Positions 9,466 through 20,538 of a DNA stretch of 64,000 nucleotides are shown here, piece after piece. The DNA is from Rhabdophis nuchalis (lineage: Eukaryota > Chordata > Lepidosauria > Squamata > Natricidae). The stretch lies in assembly GCA_039707465.1 (NCBI GenBank), contig CM077651.1, forward strand, positions 19,537,519-19,601,518. The letters run 5' to 3'. The notes under the pieces are model-generated. The model did not search any database. It had not been told where the DNA came from and saw nothing but the letters and a program-made list of their open reading frames with translations. Both the position numbers and the translations under genes were made by a program. Within the stretch, counting starts at the first letter, position 1, and every line of letters begins with the position of its first letter.

Positions 9466-9935
9466 GGTGCGTTGCACAGATAGCTAGCTGTTCACGCTGG
9501 ATTTGGCATTTTTGTCCACTTATCAAGTCCTTTCCCAGGACTTAAGATAGGCAGATGTGAATGGTTTTGCTCTTGCAGAGGTCATCACAGGGTGTATACT
9601 GTTCTGAGTAAAGCTGCCTTTTGCAATTGACTGATGGTGAATTTGATAGTTCCAATATTGTTTTAGTCATGCTCCATTTATTTTGGGATTGCATCCAAAG
9701 CACCGATTACTACTGGTACCATCTATCCTTTCTTTGTCACAGTCATTCTATTATTATTTGCAGGCTTTGTATTTTATTACGTTCTACAGTTCCTATCTCC
9801 ACATACATGTGCTATCTCCACATACTGTCACATCCAGTATCCAGATATTTTTTGTCTTTCTTATTGATAATTGTTAAGTCTGGGGTGTTAGAAGGCAGGT
9901 TCTGGTCTGTTTGAATTCTAAAGCCTCAAAACATT
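9466..9935 (-). pseudogene. R4/Dong-like LINE 3' end, copy 1
   Basis: On the minus strand a decayed C-terminal coding region (gaattcaaacagaccagaacc..., equivalent to RIQTDQNLP.NTPDLTI) is followed by a 3' UTR with aattgcaaaaggcagctttac and gcctatcttaag. The 3' end abuts an (ATT)n run at the left. It aligns throughout with copy 2 at 10076-10548. No intact frame. Confidence 0.72.
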
Positions 9936-10075
9936 TTAGCTTCTTCATCTTTTATGACTTTCTCTATTTTATGGTCCCTCAGTTCTCAGACAAATGTCAT
10001 TTCTTACTGTTCTTCCAATGCACCAATGCACCATTGTTGCTACTTTGTCACACTGTTGTTTGTAGTCAGTTGTCT

Positions 10076-10548
10076 GACTGTTGTTGTTGTTGTTATCATT
10101 ATTATCACAGTCAACCAGATGTTCAGACTGGGTTTGGCATTTTTGTCTACCTATTGGGTCCTTACCAAGGACCTGGGATAGGCAAATCTGGATGTTTAAT
10201 GGTGTTACAGATATCGCCGCAGGATGGAAGCAGTTCCAAGTAAAGCCACTTTCTGCAATTGACTGATGGAGAATTTGTCAATGCCAATGGTACTCAAGTA
10301 GTGCTTTAGTTGTTTTGGGATTGCACCCAAGGTCACTATTACTATTGTTACTACCTTTGCTTGCCTTCACAACAGTCATTTTCTTTCTATTTGTAGGTCT
10401 TTGTATTTTGCTATCTTCTCCAGTTCTTTTTCTTCTATTCCACTGTCTCCAGGCACTGTCACATCCACTATCCAGACTTTTTTGCCTTTTGTATTGAGAC
10501 AATTGTTAAGTCTGGAGTGTTATGCGACAGGTGCCTGTCTGTTTGAAT
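10076..10548 (-). pseudogene. R4/Dong-like LINE 3' end, copy 2
   Basis: Same orientation and content as copy 1: gaattcaaacagacaggcacc..., aaatacaaagacctacaaatag (KYKDLQI), gaaagtggctttacttggaac, then tcccaggtccttggtaaggac. It ends in a TAA/AAC-rich run (complement of gttgttgttgttgttatcatt). The motif KYKDLQI matches KYRDLQI of the long copy at 12264-14090. Confidence 0.75.
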
Positions 10549-10670
10549 TCTAAACAATAACATTAGCAATTCTTTGTAGCATCCAGTTGCTTCTTGGAGG
10601 AGAGAAAACAGAACAGAATATATTATATATATTGTTTGCAAGCATTCACACATACCCATCTCTGTCCATG

Positions 10671-11032
10671 CAGTCCTCGATTTACATCAGTTCATTTAGT
10701 GACTGTTCAAAGTTACAACAGCATTGAAAAAAGTGACATAACCATTTTCACATTTATGGACATTGCAGCATCCCCATAGTCACACAATCAAAATCAGACA
10801 TTAGGCAACTCATATTTATGATGGTTGTAGTATGATCACTTTTTGCAAGTGATCTGACAAGCAAAGTCATTGGGGAATCCAGCTTGACTTAACCGTGTTA
10901 CTAACTTAACAACTCAAATGATTCACTTAACAATTGTGGCAAAAAAGTTTGGAAAATGGGGCAAGATTCACTTAACAAATGTCTCACTTAGCAACAGAAA
11001 TGTTGGACTCAATAATGATTATAAGTTGAGCA
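10671..11032 (+). mobile_element. MITE with cagtcctcgattta termini
   Basis: It begins cagtcctcgatttacatcag and ends ...gattataagttgag, a weakened inverted pair. Between them lie acttaacaa, cttagcaac and gttcaaagttacaac motifs typical of a squamate MITE family that ends in cagtcctcgacttac. Its right-hand stretch (cacttagcaac...aatgttggactcaa...gattataagtt) resembles the module carried by the hAT elements at 1051 and 55986. No clear target duplication. Confidence 0.65.
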
Positions 11033-11129
11033 TTAATTGCACTCTATTTAATAGAAATGAATGGTCTAGGTTTGGTTTTGTTCTTATTTATTTTATTACT
11101 ATTGGTATTCCACTTTTATTATTTAGTAC

Positions 11130-11456
11130 GTAGCTCATAACCCAGCATTGCCCGGATATTTATTTATAGGGGGAAAATATCCAGACCAAATGTAATTTCT
11201 AATGTTGGATTTTCCCCCTTACCAGAGTACTGTGAAGCCATTACCAAGGGAACTCCACTGTGCAGTACAGTAGAAGCTGTTTTAAGGCACAACAGGCTGT
11301 ATCTTAACAGAACACACACTCCGAGGGGTGTTAGGGATGTCTTACCCCGACAGTATTTTTTTTTCCAGAGGGAAAGTCATCTGTATACCAAGTTTGGTTG
11401 AAATTGCCCAAGGCATTCCAGAGTCATGCTGAAACACACACACACACACACACACT
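11130..11456 (-). mobile_element. Non-autonomous Helitron, 5' part replaced by (AC)n
   Basis: On the minus strand it contains tttcaaccaaacttggtatac, ggtaagacatccctaacacc and gataCAGCCTgttgtgcctt-type sequence, and ends ccgggcaatgctgggttatgagctac. That is the hairpin-plus-CTAG-like terminus seen intact at 36330-36867. Its 5' end runs into an (AC)n microsatellite at 11434-11455. Confidence 0.75.
11434..11455. repeat. (AC)n microsatellite
   Basis: About 11 AC units at the 5' end of the Helitron copy. Confidence 0.95.
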
Positions 11457-11459
11457 TAA

Positions 11460-12026
11460 GATTTCTTATTTATTATATTCATATACATAAAATTGGGTCT
11501 CTGTAAATTGAACTAAACCAGCTGACCATCTTATTGCAAAATCTAAAGGATAATGCATATTCAAAATACAAATGGATTGCGGGTCTGCTTAACTTCTTTT
11601 TTAAACAGGATTTGCCAATAATTACAGGCTCATGACTCATTTGAGTAAATTTATCTCTCTCTTTTTTTGCCCAACATTATTAGAAAGGAGTGCCTTCAGT
11701 ACAACAAAAACTTACTAGGAGAATTTTTAAATGGAAAAAAAAAGAATCCTATTGATACCAACAGAAACCTTTTCTCCTAAACATTCAAAGTGTGTGTTTG
11801 ATGCAGTGGATTTTACTTTCAGTGTTGATGAAAAATGAAATAGTCCTTCACCCCTGCTGATTGTATTTATGACAAAGTTCATTCTGCCGTTCTATTCATC
11901 AAAGGAGTTGTTGGCTTACTATGTAGTTCAGCTTTATACAGCATTGTTTATTGAAAAATAAAGCAGCCATAGCTGAAGTGGCTGAAAACCTTTGAAAATA
12001 AGAAATGATGTCATAAGTAAAATAAC
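11460..12026. other. Intergenic, AT-rich
   Basis: No recognised feature. Confidence 0.5.
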
Positions 12027-12243
12027 AAGAAGAAGAAGAAGAAGAAGAAGAAGAAGAAGAAGGAGAAGGAGGAGGAGGAGGAGGAGGAGGAGGAGGAGGA
12101 GGAGGAGGAGGAGGAGGAGAAGGAGAAGGAGAAGAAGAAGAAGAAGAAGAAGAAGAAGAAGAAGAAGAAGAAGAAGAAGAAGAAGAAGAAGAAGAAGAAG
12201 AAGAAGAAGAAGAAGAAGAAGAAGAAGAAGAAGAAGAAGAAGA
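12027..12243. repeat. (AAG)n / (AGG)n microsatellite, ~217 bp
   Basis: An uninterrupted purine array: (AAG)n, then (AGG)n at about 12063-12120, then (AAG)n again. It directly abuts the 5'-truncated R4-like LINE. Poly-Arg and poly-Phe/Ser frames across it are artefacts. Confidence 0.98.
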
Positions 12244-14090
12244 ACTGACGAACCAACCTGGTCATGGCTTGGATAGACTATAAGAAAACGTTTGATTCAG
12301 TTCCCCATAGCTGGATCAAGAAATGCCTGGAAATCTTTGGCATCAGCAGCAACATACAAAAATTCATGGAAACCTCAATGAATCTCTGGAAAACAAAACT
12401 TATGGCTAATGAAGAACTGGGTGAAGTTGAAATTAAACAAGGCATTTTCCAAGGTGATTCCCTTTCACCCCTACTTTTTATACGCTCAATACTACCACTA
12501 ACAATCATTTTGAAGAAGATGAACTGTGGATACAAACTTGCAAAGAAAGGACTGAAAATTTTGCACTTGATGTACATGGATGATTTGAACTGTTTGGTAA
12601 AACAAAAGCTGAACTGAATTTATTAATTGAAAGCACAAAAGAATTTAGCCAAGTATGCAGTTTGGAATTGACAAATGTGCAACAATGGCAACCAAAGCAG
12701 GCAAGGTCATAGAAGATGATAGAATAGAACTTGAGAATGAAGAAATGATAAAGGCAGTAAAACCAGAAGAAGGCTACAAGTACTTGGGAATTTTAGAGGC
12801 CTCTGTCTTAATGCATAATAAAGTCAAGGAATTAACTTCAACCAAGTACATTCGATGAATCCGCAAGATATTAAAGTCCAAATTGAGTGGAGGAAACATC
12901 ATAAAAGCCATAAATACCTGGGCTATACCTGTGATTTGATACTCTGCAGGAATAATTGACTGGACCCAGATGGAGTTGGACTATTTGTACAGAAAAATGA
13001 GGAAGCTTATGACAATGAATCATGCTTTGCACCCTAAAAGTGATGTTGACCGATTATATCTACCAAGAGCAGAAGGTGGTCGAGGACTCCTACAAGTAAA
13101 GCAGACTGTGGAAGAAGAAAGACAGCTTGAATGATTACATCCAGAAAAGTGAAGAACCAATGATTAAGGAAGTAAATAAAGGAGGCCTTTTGAAGACAAC
13201 TAAGTCAAAAGCTGAATATAAGAAAGAAGTAATTGAGAAACGAGCTGAAAATTGGAAAAGCAAAGCTATGCATGGTCAATATTTGAAAAGTATTGAAGGC
13301 AAAGCTGACCAAAAACTAACTTGGAACTGATTAAGATGGGGAGTACTGAAAAAAGAAACAGAAGGCTTTATTTTGGCAGCTCAAGAACAAGCCTTAGCCA
13401 CAAACTGCATGAAGGCAAAAATTCAGCACATTACCACTAACAGCAAATGTCGCCTCTGTAATGAGAAAGATGAGACAGTCGATCACCTGATCAACGGGTG
13501 CAGCAAAATTTCACAAACTGACTACCTACAATGCCATGACCACATTGCTAAGATCGTTCACTGGAAATTGTGCCAGAAGTTTGGATTTGAATACAGCAAA
13601 AACCACTGGGAACATCAGGTTGAGAAAGTTTTAGAGAATGAGAAAATCAAAATCTTGTGGGACTTCAGAATTCAGAGTGACAGGCACTTGTCCTACAACG
13701 CACCTGATATAACAATAGTTGAAAAGAAAAAAAGTATGTTTCATTGACATTGCAATACCTGGTGATGCACGAATTGAAAATAAGCAGCAAGAAAAAGTCA
13801 CAAAATACCGAGACTTGCAAATTGAAGTTGAGCGACTGTGGAGGCGGAAGTCGGGTGTTGTCCCGATTGTGATTGGAGCCCTTGGAGCAATACCTAGGGG
13901 ACTGCCTCGCTACGTGGAGGTTGTAGGTTTGCCGGTCTTGAGCATTCTGACTCTACAAAGGGCCACCCTGCTTGGAACAGCTTATATCCTCCGACGTTAC
14001 CTTAACAGTTCCTAGGTCCTTGGTTAGGACTCAAGCTGTTGAGCTACCAACCAGCCCCAAAGGCTGTGAATCTCACCAAAGATTAACCAC
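12244..14090 (+). pseudogene. R4/Dong-like LINE, 5'-truncated, RT + CCHC + restriction-like endonuclease remnants
   Basis: The copy opens within the RT domain: AWIDYKKTFDSVPHSWI (12267 on) holds the catalytic-Asp A-motif. Then comes QGIFQGDSLSPLLF, and the YMDD box encoded at 12573-12584. A frameshift near 12605 separates this from QFGIDKCATMATKAGK and YKYLGILEA (12655-12858). Further downstream are CRLCNEKDETVDHLINGC (CCHC-like, about 13450), PDITIV, IDIAIPGDA and KYRDLQIEVERLW (about 13700-13840), the order expected for the C-terminal restriction-like endonuclease of R2/R4-type LINEs. Several frameshifts and stops (near 12615, 12857, 13132, 13330, 13747) show it is dead. The endonuclease-type assignment is by motif order; the exact clade needs a tree. 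Confidence 0.85.
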
Positions 14091-14167
14091 AGATAATACT
14101 ACTACTCTACTAGTAGTAGTAGTAGTAGTAGTAGTAGTAGAGTAGTAGTATTATCTGTGGTTAATCT
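14080..14167. repeat. Perfect 33-bp-arm hairpin with (TAG)n loop
   Basis: The arm 14080-14112 (agattaaccacagataatac...) is the exact reverse complement of 14135-14167. The 22-bp loop is pure (GTA)n. It lies at the 3' end of the R4-like LINE. Confidence 0.95.
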
Positions 14168-15662
14168 AGTAGTAATAGTAGTAGATTGGGGGACTAAGTC
14201 AAATCTTTCTCCTACTTATACTTATTTATTTTATAAAAATGTATCACCAATCAATTTGCAAAGAAAAAAAATTTGAAGGCACATTTTATAAGCCTGAGTT
14301 TGCTAAAAAATTAGGAACAAAAATTAGAAATCCCAAAGATGTTTTTTTTCCCCAGGAGGCAATTGGTGTTTCTTATTTTTTTCTTTGAAGATTTAAACAG
14401 ATTAACAGAGTTGGAAGGGACCTTGCAGGTCTCATCCAAGAAGCTTCTTCAGCTCTGATAGGATAGTGGGAAATGTAAGGATTTATACTCCTTAAAGACA
14501 GCTTGTCATTTGCATCCTTTTAGAGAGTCTTTGAAGCACTTAGAGGTGTATCTACATTATGGAAAGAGGAAAAAATAGTTAACCAACAAAAAGAAACTTG
14601 TAAGTATCAAAAGAAGTTTGGAAGTTTCCCTCTACACCTGGCAAATCCAGAATGCAATATTCTTCATTCCATGTACTATATAAAAAAGCAAGGTCTGAAT
14701 GGATAGTAAGTTGTACTTTCATTGCAGACCGTGAAAATAATGTAACTGTTGTATTTAAATGTATGTATGTGTGTGTATGTGTGTGTGTATCCATGCGATA
14801 TACACAATATGTTGTTAATTCTGTTTTGCTAATAATTTCTGGACCATCTGTGATTTACATTTCTAGAGAAAAAAACAAATGAAGAAATTAGAAGCTTTCT
14901 ATCTGCCACGTTCTTAAATATTTAATGAGAATTTATATGATTGTCAATACTTACATTCAACTGATTGCCATGGTTACAGAATATTAAATTGATGAATCCA
15001 GAAGAATTGGGAGACATGGAATTAATTCAATCAGTATGTATTATTGTTCTCTATACAATAAATCCAGTTAATGATAAAGCCCAAACTTTCTTTTAAAAAA
15101 ATACCCTTTTTACTGATCAAATCAAAATGCTCAAAATGACCAAATGATGAAAGAATAAAAATAATGATTTGTTATTTTAAAAAATCTAAATTTTGCATTT
15201 AAAAAGTTACACTCTCACATTTATAGGTAAGGCTAGGAGACCTTTTGAAAGATAATATGGAACATTACTGGCATAGTTAATGACATGGACATTTTGAGAT
15301 GTACCAACACGTGGATGCTAAACAAGATAAATGCTTCCTATGTCTTCTAAAATCAATCTAAACAGCTCTTGAAAAAAAAAATTGGCTTTAAATTCAGTGA
15401 CTGCTTTATGTTAGTTTGTTAATTCTCCAATACCATTTAATCTCATAGATAGACAAAGTCAGCACTGTCTAATGTATGTCTGCTTAGAAATGCATCCAAA
15501 TTCAATACTCTGGGTCTTATTCTGAGTTTAGAAGGTAACTTCTATGTGCTGTTTGTAGGATTTATTCTTTCTGTGTTGATTCAATACAATTTCAGTTTAT
15601 TAAGGCAAACTAATCCAAAAGAGCAAGATAAAGTCTAATGCAGTGATAGAATATATACATGT
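14168..15662. other. Intergenic, AT-rich, with fragments of CR1 tail and a GT-rich run
   Basis: A scrap of antisense CR1 3' end (aacagagttggaagggacc, about 14405-14425) joins a second dispersed-repeat scrap (ctcatccaagaagcttcttcagct, about 14432-14460). A degenerate (GTAT/GT)n run lies at 14761-14789. The remainder is AT-rich with no gene signal. Confidence 0.6.
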
Positions 15663-15670
15663 ATACAAAC

Positions 15671-15993
15671 CAGTGGTGGGTTCCGGATCCCGTTCCAACC
15701 AGTACGGTTGCAACAAGCCTGGCGGCGTGCACATGGATGTGCACAGCGCATTTGCGCGCAACACACATATGTGTCTTACCCTCCAGCAATGTCTCCGCGA
15801 GCCTCTGCGATGCCCCAGCTGCTTGGTGGAGCATCACACAGTTGCTGTATGCGCCGTGCGTGGAAGCGCCGAAGAGTTTAAAGACAGGTAAGGAGCATGG
15901 GCAAGCGGGCGGACTGTACCGGAACGGTACCCAATGCTCCGGGCAGGCACCGGTACACCCGTACTGGGGCGTACTGCCTGCAATCCACCACTG
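15671..15993 (+). mobile_element. hAT MITE (cagtggtgggttcc family), complete, 8-bp TSD
   Basis: The termini cagtggtgggttccgg and ...gcaatccaccactg are inverted. A perfect 8-bp duplication atacaaac flanks it (15663-15670 and 15994-16001). The interior is GC-richer with gcacatggatgtgcac and ggaacggtaccc stretches. No transposase. Confidence 0.92.
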
Positions 15994-16001
15994 ATACAAA
16001 C

Positions 16002-16417
16002 ATACACATACAAACTCATACAGATGTCAAATGAATCTTTTGCCACTCTATAGTAGCTACATAACAAAATGTTGTAATGTTATATAAAAAAATACTGGTC
16101 TGGAAAAATAAATTAAGCATAGCAATCATCTGACCACTTGCTAGAAGAGGGAAAATAAAACTAAGGCATTTTGTCCCGTGTTGTACAAAACATAAAAGAA
16201 CAAGCATGATAGATTCAACAATCTCTGTGCCATTCATAAACAGATGCTAGCTTCTATAGAGACATTATACTGTATCTGACCTGTAGTAGTAAAAGCATAT
16301 TATGAAGTGCTTTTGCAAAGACCCAACAGTATAGTTTATGTGCAGGAATAGCACAGGAACAAAGAAAACTATAACTCTTTAATTAAATATTTTGGCATCT
16401 TACAGAAATTGGGTAAC
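16002..16417. other. Intergenic
   Basis: No recognised feature. Confidence 0.5.
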
Positions 16418-16444
16418 TAGGGACCGGGGGTTGGGGACCCCTGA
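16418..16444 (+). mobile_element. hAT right-terminus scrap
   Basis: The 27 bases from gggaccggggg to gttggggacccctg match the right end of the hAT element at 1051-2076. The left terminus was not found nearby. Confidence 0.7.
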
Positions 16445-17193
16445 CATAGAGCAATCAGGGAAAATATACCGTACTTTCTGCTTGTGAGGTTTCTTCCTGA
16501 CAGGTGGAAAGCTAATACTTAAAACAGAATGGAGCAACCCAGTATTTGGATTGCCCTACCATCCACACTTTCAATCAGAATTTGCCTTGCTGTATATGCA
16601 TCCATTTTTCTGTGTCCTATAATTTGGAACAAGATACGACAGTTTTATGTGACATCTTTCAGACATTTAAATAGTGTGCTATATCCTACTATTATCCACA
16701 GGTCTAGATATCCAGATGCTTATCCTTTGACCTAGAATTGATTGTTACTATCATTGATAGAACACTCTAAATTTCATAAAAAATAAGAGTCAATCACCTA
16801 CTTCAGATAAAGGAATTTGAATTAAACTTCATATTTAAATTCTCAGATTTTTCCAAGTTAAAAAAATACTTGAATTGGATGGAGGCAGCCACTATATGTG
16901 TTTACATACCAATCTTCTGTAATCAAGAACTGTCATTCCTTCATCCCCAGTTTTAGTTGTTATGTAAATTTCCTTCAACCTGTTTTCATAAGATTTAGTT
17001 TCTAGACCCCTGGTCTTTTTCGTATTTTTCTTTTTTGACCCCATTCCAATTTCTCTAAATCATGCTTAAAGTGTGGTGTCTCTAATTGGACATCCTCTGA
17101 AAAAGCGTAATATAGAAAGACTAATTTCTAAAGATCTGGAAATTGCAGAAGTAATACATACTGTAGATGATCCCTGCTAAAGCCATCTTCTAT
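16445..17193. other. Intergenic, AT-rich
   Basis: No recognised gene or repeat family. Confidence 0.5.
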
Positions 17194-17201
17194 GGTTGCA
17201 T

Positions 17202-17439
17202 CAGTAGTGAAATTCAATTTTTTTTAACTACCATTTCTGAGGATGTGGTTTGATGGGTATGGCAGGGGAAGGATACTGCAAAACCTCCATTTTCTCCACA
17301 CTCCAGGGGGAATGAAAATCTCCATTCACTCCCAACTCTGGGACCACCCAAAGATGGTATTTGCCGGTTCTCTGAACTACCCAAAATTGTTGCTACTGGT
17401 TCTCCAGTACCTGTCAGAACCTACTGAATTTCATCCCTG
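17202..17439 (+). mobile_element. hAT-like MITE (taccggttct-type core)
   Basis: It starts cagtagtgaaattcaatttt and ends gaatttcatccctg, an imperfect inverted pair. The flanks ggttgcat (17194-17201) and ggctgcac (17440-17447) match at 6 of 8 bases, suggesting an old duplication. The core gccggttctctgaactac is shared with 3216-3443 and, on the opposite strand, with 33329-33639. Confidence 0.75.
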
Positions 17440-17487
17440 GGCTGCACTGGTTTTTTTTTTTCAGATGCTACTTCTTCCATGAAAAGC

Positions 17488-17488
17488 T

Positions 17489-17523
<35 letters not shown>
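17488..17523. repeat. (TTTA)n microsatellite
   Basis: Nine TTTA units. Confidence 0.97.
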
Positions 17524-18771
17524 GCCACTCATCTTGCTACAAGGCAATGCTGACTGACTTAAATGTGCTGAATACATCTCTGTTTCATATATCATCCCAA
17601 AACTACCCAACCCCCCCACAAACGCACACATCTCAGTATAAGTAATCCCAAAATAAAATTCCCTAACAAATATTGTACTGGTACAAAGATAATAGATCTG
17701 AATTAAGTGCTCGATCTCTTGAATTAAGTGGTTTTTCTCAGCTATTTCCATCATTTCCATCCTTATATCTTGGTCCTTTGACTGCAAGGCAAAGTCCTAA
17801 AATAAAATTACCTAACAAATATTAGACTGGGGAAAAGACAATATATCTGACAGGTACAGCTCTTTTAACTCTCTCTTTCTTTGGAGTCCTGTAGCCCAAG
17901 GATCATGTCACCAATTTCTACTGAGGCACCAAAGAAATAACAAAATTTATGCTTTCAGAAAGACATTATTATTATTCAATTATATAGTTGAATGTAATAG
18001 CTGCCTGACTCCAATGAATGCAACAGAACAACAGAAAATGTAAAAAGCAGAAAATGCACTTAATTCACAGATTAAATATATAAACAGACTTAGGGATATT
18101 TTTAAACCCAGGTCCTTGTGTGAAGGCACATTTTCAAAGAACAGCTCAAAACTGTATATGATACTGTATGTTTAAACAGCTGAAAAATATGTCCGAACAT
18201 TCAGCAAAGTGTGAAATCTGATCTACATATCAATTTTGATCCATATGTCAATCAAGTGAAATCAAGGCATTTTATATAAGGACACACAAATCTTGGTATT
18301 ATTTCACATGCAGCTTGAACAGGCCAAAAATGTTTTCTAACTGAAGGATTTCTCTGATCCTGAAGTATTTGTAGTAAATGAAAAGCAACAATGAAATATA
18401 GGAGAAATAATTCCGAATGTGGATAACACAAGCTATCATACCTCTTTAGAAACTGATAGATGTTTTGGTTATCATTTAATACAGATTCAGTGACAAAAAA
18501 CTGTTTGGTCCTCACTATATTTTGGTCTGTGTGCAGCTCTACATGCAGCTAAACACCTATCCTCCAATAAAACAGACCGTGTGCATAAATCTGAATGCTT
18601 TATGGAAAGAACAGGATATGGTGAAAGTGGAGAAAATAGGGATACATATAATGAGAACCAAATACAAGATAGACAATATTGAGTTACTGTTGAACATAAC
18701 AATTAATAAATACAAGCAATTTAAATCTCATCAACGATGCTCTGTGTGGGATATGTGGGTTTGTCCTTTAA
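17524..18771. other. Intergenic, AT-rich, with one local duplication
   Basis: The phrase aaataaaatt(c/a)cctaacaaatatt(g/a) with tactgg/gactgg occurs near 17650 and again near 17800, together with an adjacent aagataatagatctg / aagacaatatatctg pair. This implies a local duplication of about 150 bp. Nothing else recognised. Confidence 0.55.
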
Positions 18772-18920
18772 CAGATTAACAGAGTTGGAAGGAACCTTGC
18801 AGGTCATCTAGTCCAACCCCCTGCCCAAGCAGGAGACCCTACATGTTCCTCTACCTGGGATCGAACTCACAACCTCCTGCTTGTGAGGCAAGAGCTCCAC
18901 CTCTAGGCCACAGCAGCTTC
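18772..18920 (-). mobile_element. tRNA-derived SINE with CR1-type 3' tail
   Basis: The minus strand reads gctgctgtggcctagaggtgg (A box TGGCCTAGAGG), then gttgtgagttcgatcccagg (B box). It then switches to a CR1 3' end: ggagtctc-type gtctcctgcttgggcaggg, ggttggactagatgacctgc, cttccaactctgttaatctg. This is a pol III head fused to a CR1 tail, the expected design of a SINE mobilised by CR1. Confidence 0.82.
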
Positions 18921-19457
18921 AACTAGGATGACCATGTGCAACAGATTAAGATAGATTCTTCTTTGTCTTCTGCCTTCTCCAAATGCTAAAGGAAATTGAG
19001 TCTGACTTCCCAGCATGCACTTGTCTTGAGAGTGCAGGCTGATGGGTAAAGAGGTGGGGTCAGCTTCAAACAATATACTTAACATTTGTCTCTCTGGACA
19101 CTAGATGGGGCTGCTAGAGGGCAACAACAGTGTATAAAGAACATATCTTGGGCAAATTTGTCCCTATAGTCACTAGATGGGGCTAGAGAGCAACAACAGT
19201 ATATTAAAGTTATATACTGGGGCATGACAATAACATTGCTCAGCATCTGAAAGCAAAAAACACACAGTTGACATAAACTGCAGAATGGGTGTCCAACCTT
19301 TTGGTTTGCCTGGATGACATTAAATGAAGACAAATTATCTTGGGCCACACATAAAATATAACTAACATTAATTATAAAAATGACAATGTTTAACATGATA
19401 ATGTTAAAAGTGTACAATATTGTGTGGCTGCATTACTACCTATCCAAGGCACAACTC
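18921..19457. other. Intergenic with a 72-bp tandem duplication
   Basis: The phrase cactagatggggct starts at 19099 and again at 19171. The surrounding sequence (ttgtct/cctctgg/ata, agggcaacaacagt.tat..) repeats with it, so about 19084-19225 is two diverged copies. The rest is unremarkable. Confidence 0.7.
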
Positions 19458-19465
19458 CTCTAAGG

Positions 19466-19601
19466 CAGGGGTCTCCAACCGTGGCAACTTTATGGCTTGT
19501 GGACTTCAACTCCCAGAATTCCTCAGTCAGCACATGCTGGCTGAGGAATTCTAGGAGTTGAAGTCCATAAATTGTAAAGTTGCCAAGGTTGGGGACCCCT
19601 G
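19466..19601 (+). mobile_element. Short palindromic hAT MITE, complete, 8-bp TSD
   Basis: It begins caggggtctccaacc and ends ggttggggacccctg, with perfect 8-bp flanks ctctaagg (19458-19465 and 19602-19609). It is 136 bp long and almost the whole element is one inverted repeat (gcaactttatggcttgtgg... / complement). Same family as 20539-20673 and 63816-63921. Confidence 0.95.
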
Positions 19602-19676
19602 CTCTAAGGCATCACTTTGTCTATTTGGTCATAACATGTTTATTTCTATGTGTCCGTTAAACCTTCAGAATCTGTT

Positions 19677-20070
19677 TTTTTTTTTAATTAATAAATTTTT
19701 ATTAATTTTAAAACACTACAACAAAAACTACATACACCATACAATACAATGTTTCACCCTGTGCTATACATAGGAAAGGAAGACTTGGTCCTTCGGATAT
19801 ATCTTCACGATCTCCAAAATCCACGTTCTCTGGGTACAGGTGTTGAAGCATCCAAATTTCCAAGCGCGTACTCCACAAATGGCTCCCAAGTTTTCCAAAA
19901 AGTGTCCCTTTTATAAACACCCTTTCTAAATTTAATATCACATGTCATTTTATCATTTAAAGCTAATTTCCACATTTCACAGTACCACTCTTCTATTCTA
20001 AAATTCACCTCTAATTTCCAATATCTAGCTATTATAATTCTTCCCATTATAATCATAATTCTAATCAATT
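19677..20070 (-). mobile_element. L1-like LINE 3' end with poly(A) and TSD
   Basis: On the minus strand it encodes EWYCEMWKLALNDKMTC and KRDTFWKTWEPFVEYAL, resembling the C-terminal end of L1 ORF2. It then ends aaaattaataaaaattt and poly(A). The flanks aatctgtt (19669-19676 and 20071-20078) form a target duplication. It is heavily 5'-truncated (394 bp). Confidence 0.78.
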
Positions 20071-20078
20071 AATCTGTT

Positions 20079-20530
20079 GTTTTTAATCACACTTGGTTTT
20101 TCCAGTTTCCCTTCAAACAGTTGCTTTTTTAAACAAGGACCTCATGAAAATAATTCTTTCAACACCTACTCTAAATCGTTTATGTCCTTCCTCCTGGAAT
20201 ACCGTATTGCCAAAAAGCAGAGCAGCATGTGAAACAATAACCCAGAATTCTAACAGAGATATTAATGTGATATTGTTTGTTGAATGACAGCTAACAATTT
20301 ATTTATATTTCCTATTTCTTAACCCTTCATTTCCGTAAGAGAAGGACTCTGATAGCATTTTCTGATAAAAAGAAAAATTATTCTGTTCAATCCTAGGTAG
20401 AGACAGATGTTTCTCTTTCTGGGCACACTGAGAATATATCTGCTGAACAAAACTCCTCACTGGTAACAGGAACGGCATCTGGCCATTCTGTTTAGCTCCA
20501 TTCAGTTGCCCAATACTCCATCCCACAAGG
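20079..20530. other. Intergenic, AT-rich
   Basis: No recognised feature. Confidence 0.5.
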
Positions 20531-20538
20531 GATTATGG

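Noticed and set aside
11992..12276. Poly-Arg frame and poly-Phe/Ser frame on the opposite strand
   Set aside because: Artefacts of the (AAG)n/(AGG)n array.
18772..18920. A functional tRNA gene
   Set aside because: A and B boxes are present, but the sequence cannot be folded into a cloverleaf from what is visible and it continues directly into a CR1 tail, so it is a SINE.
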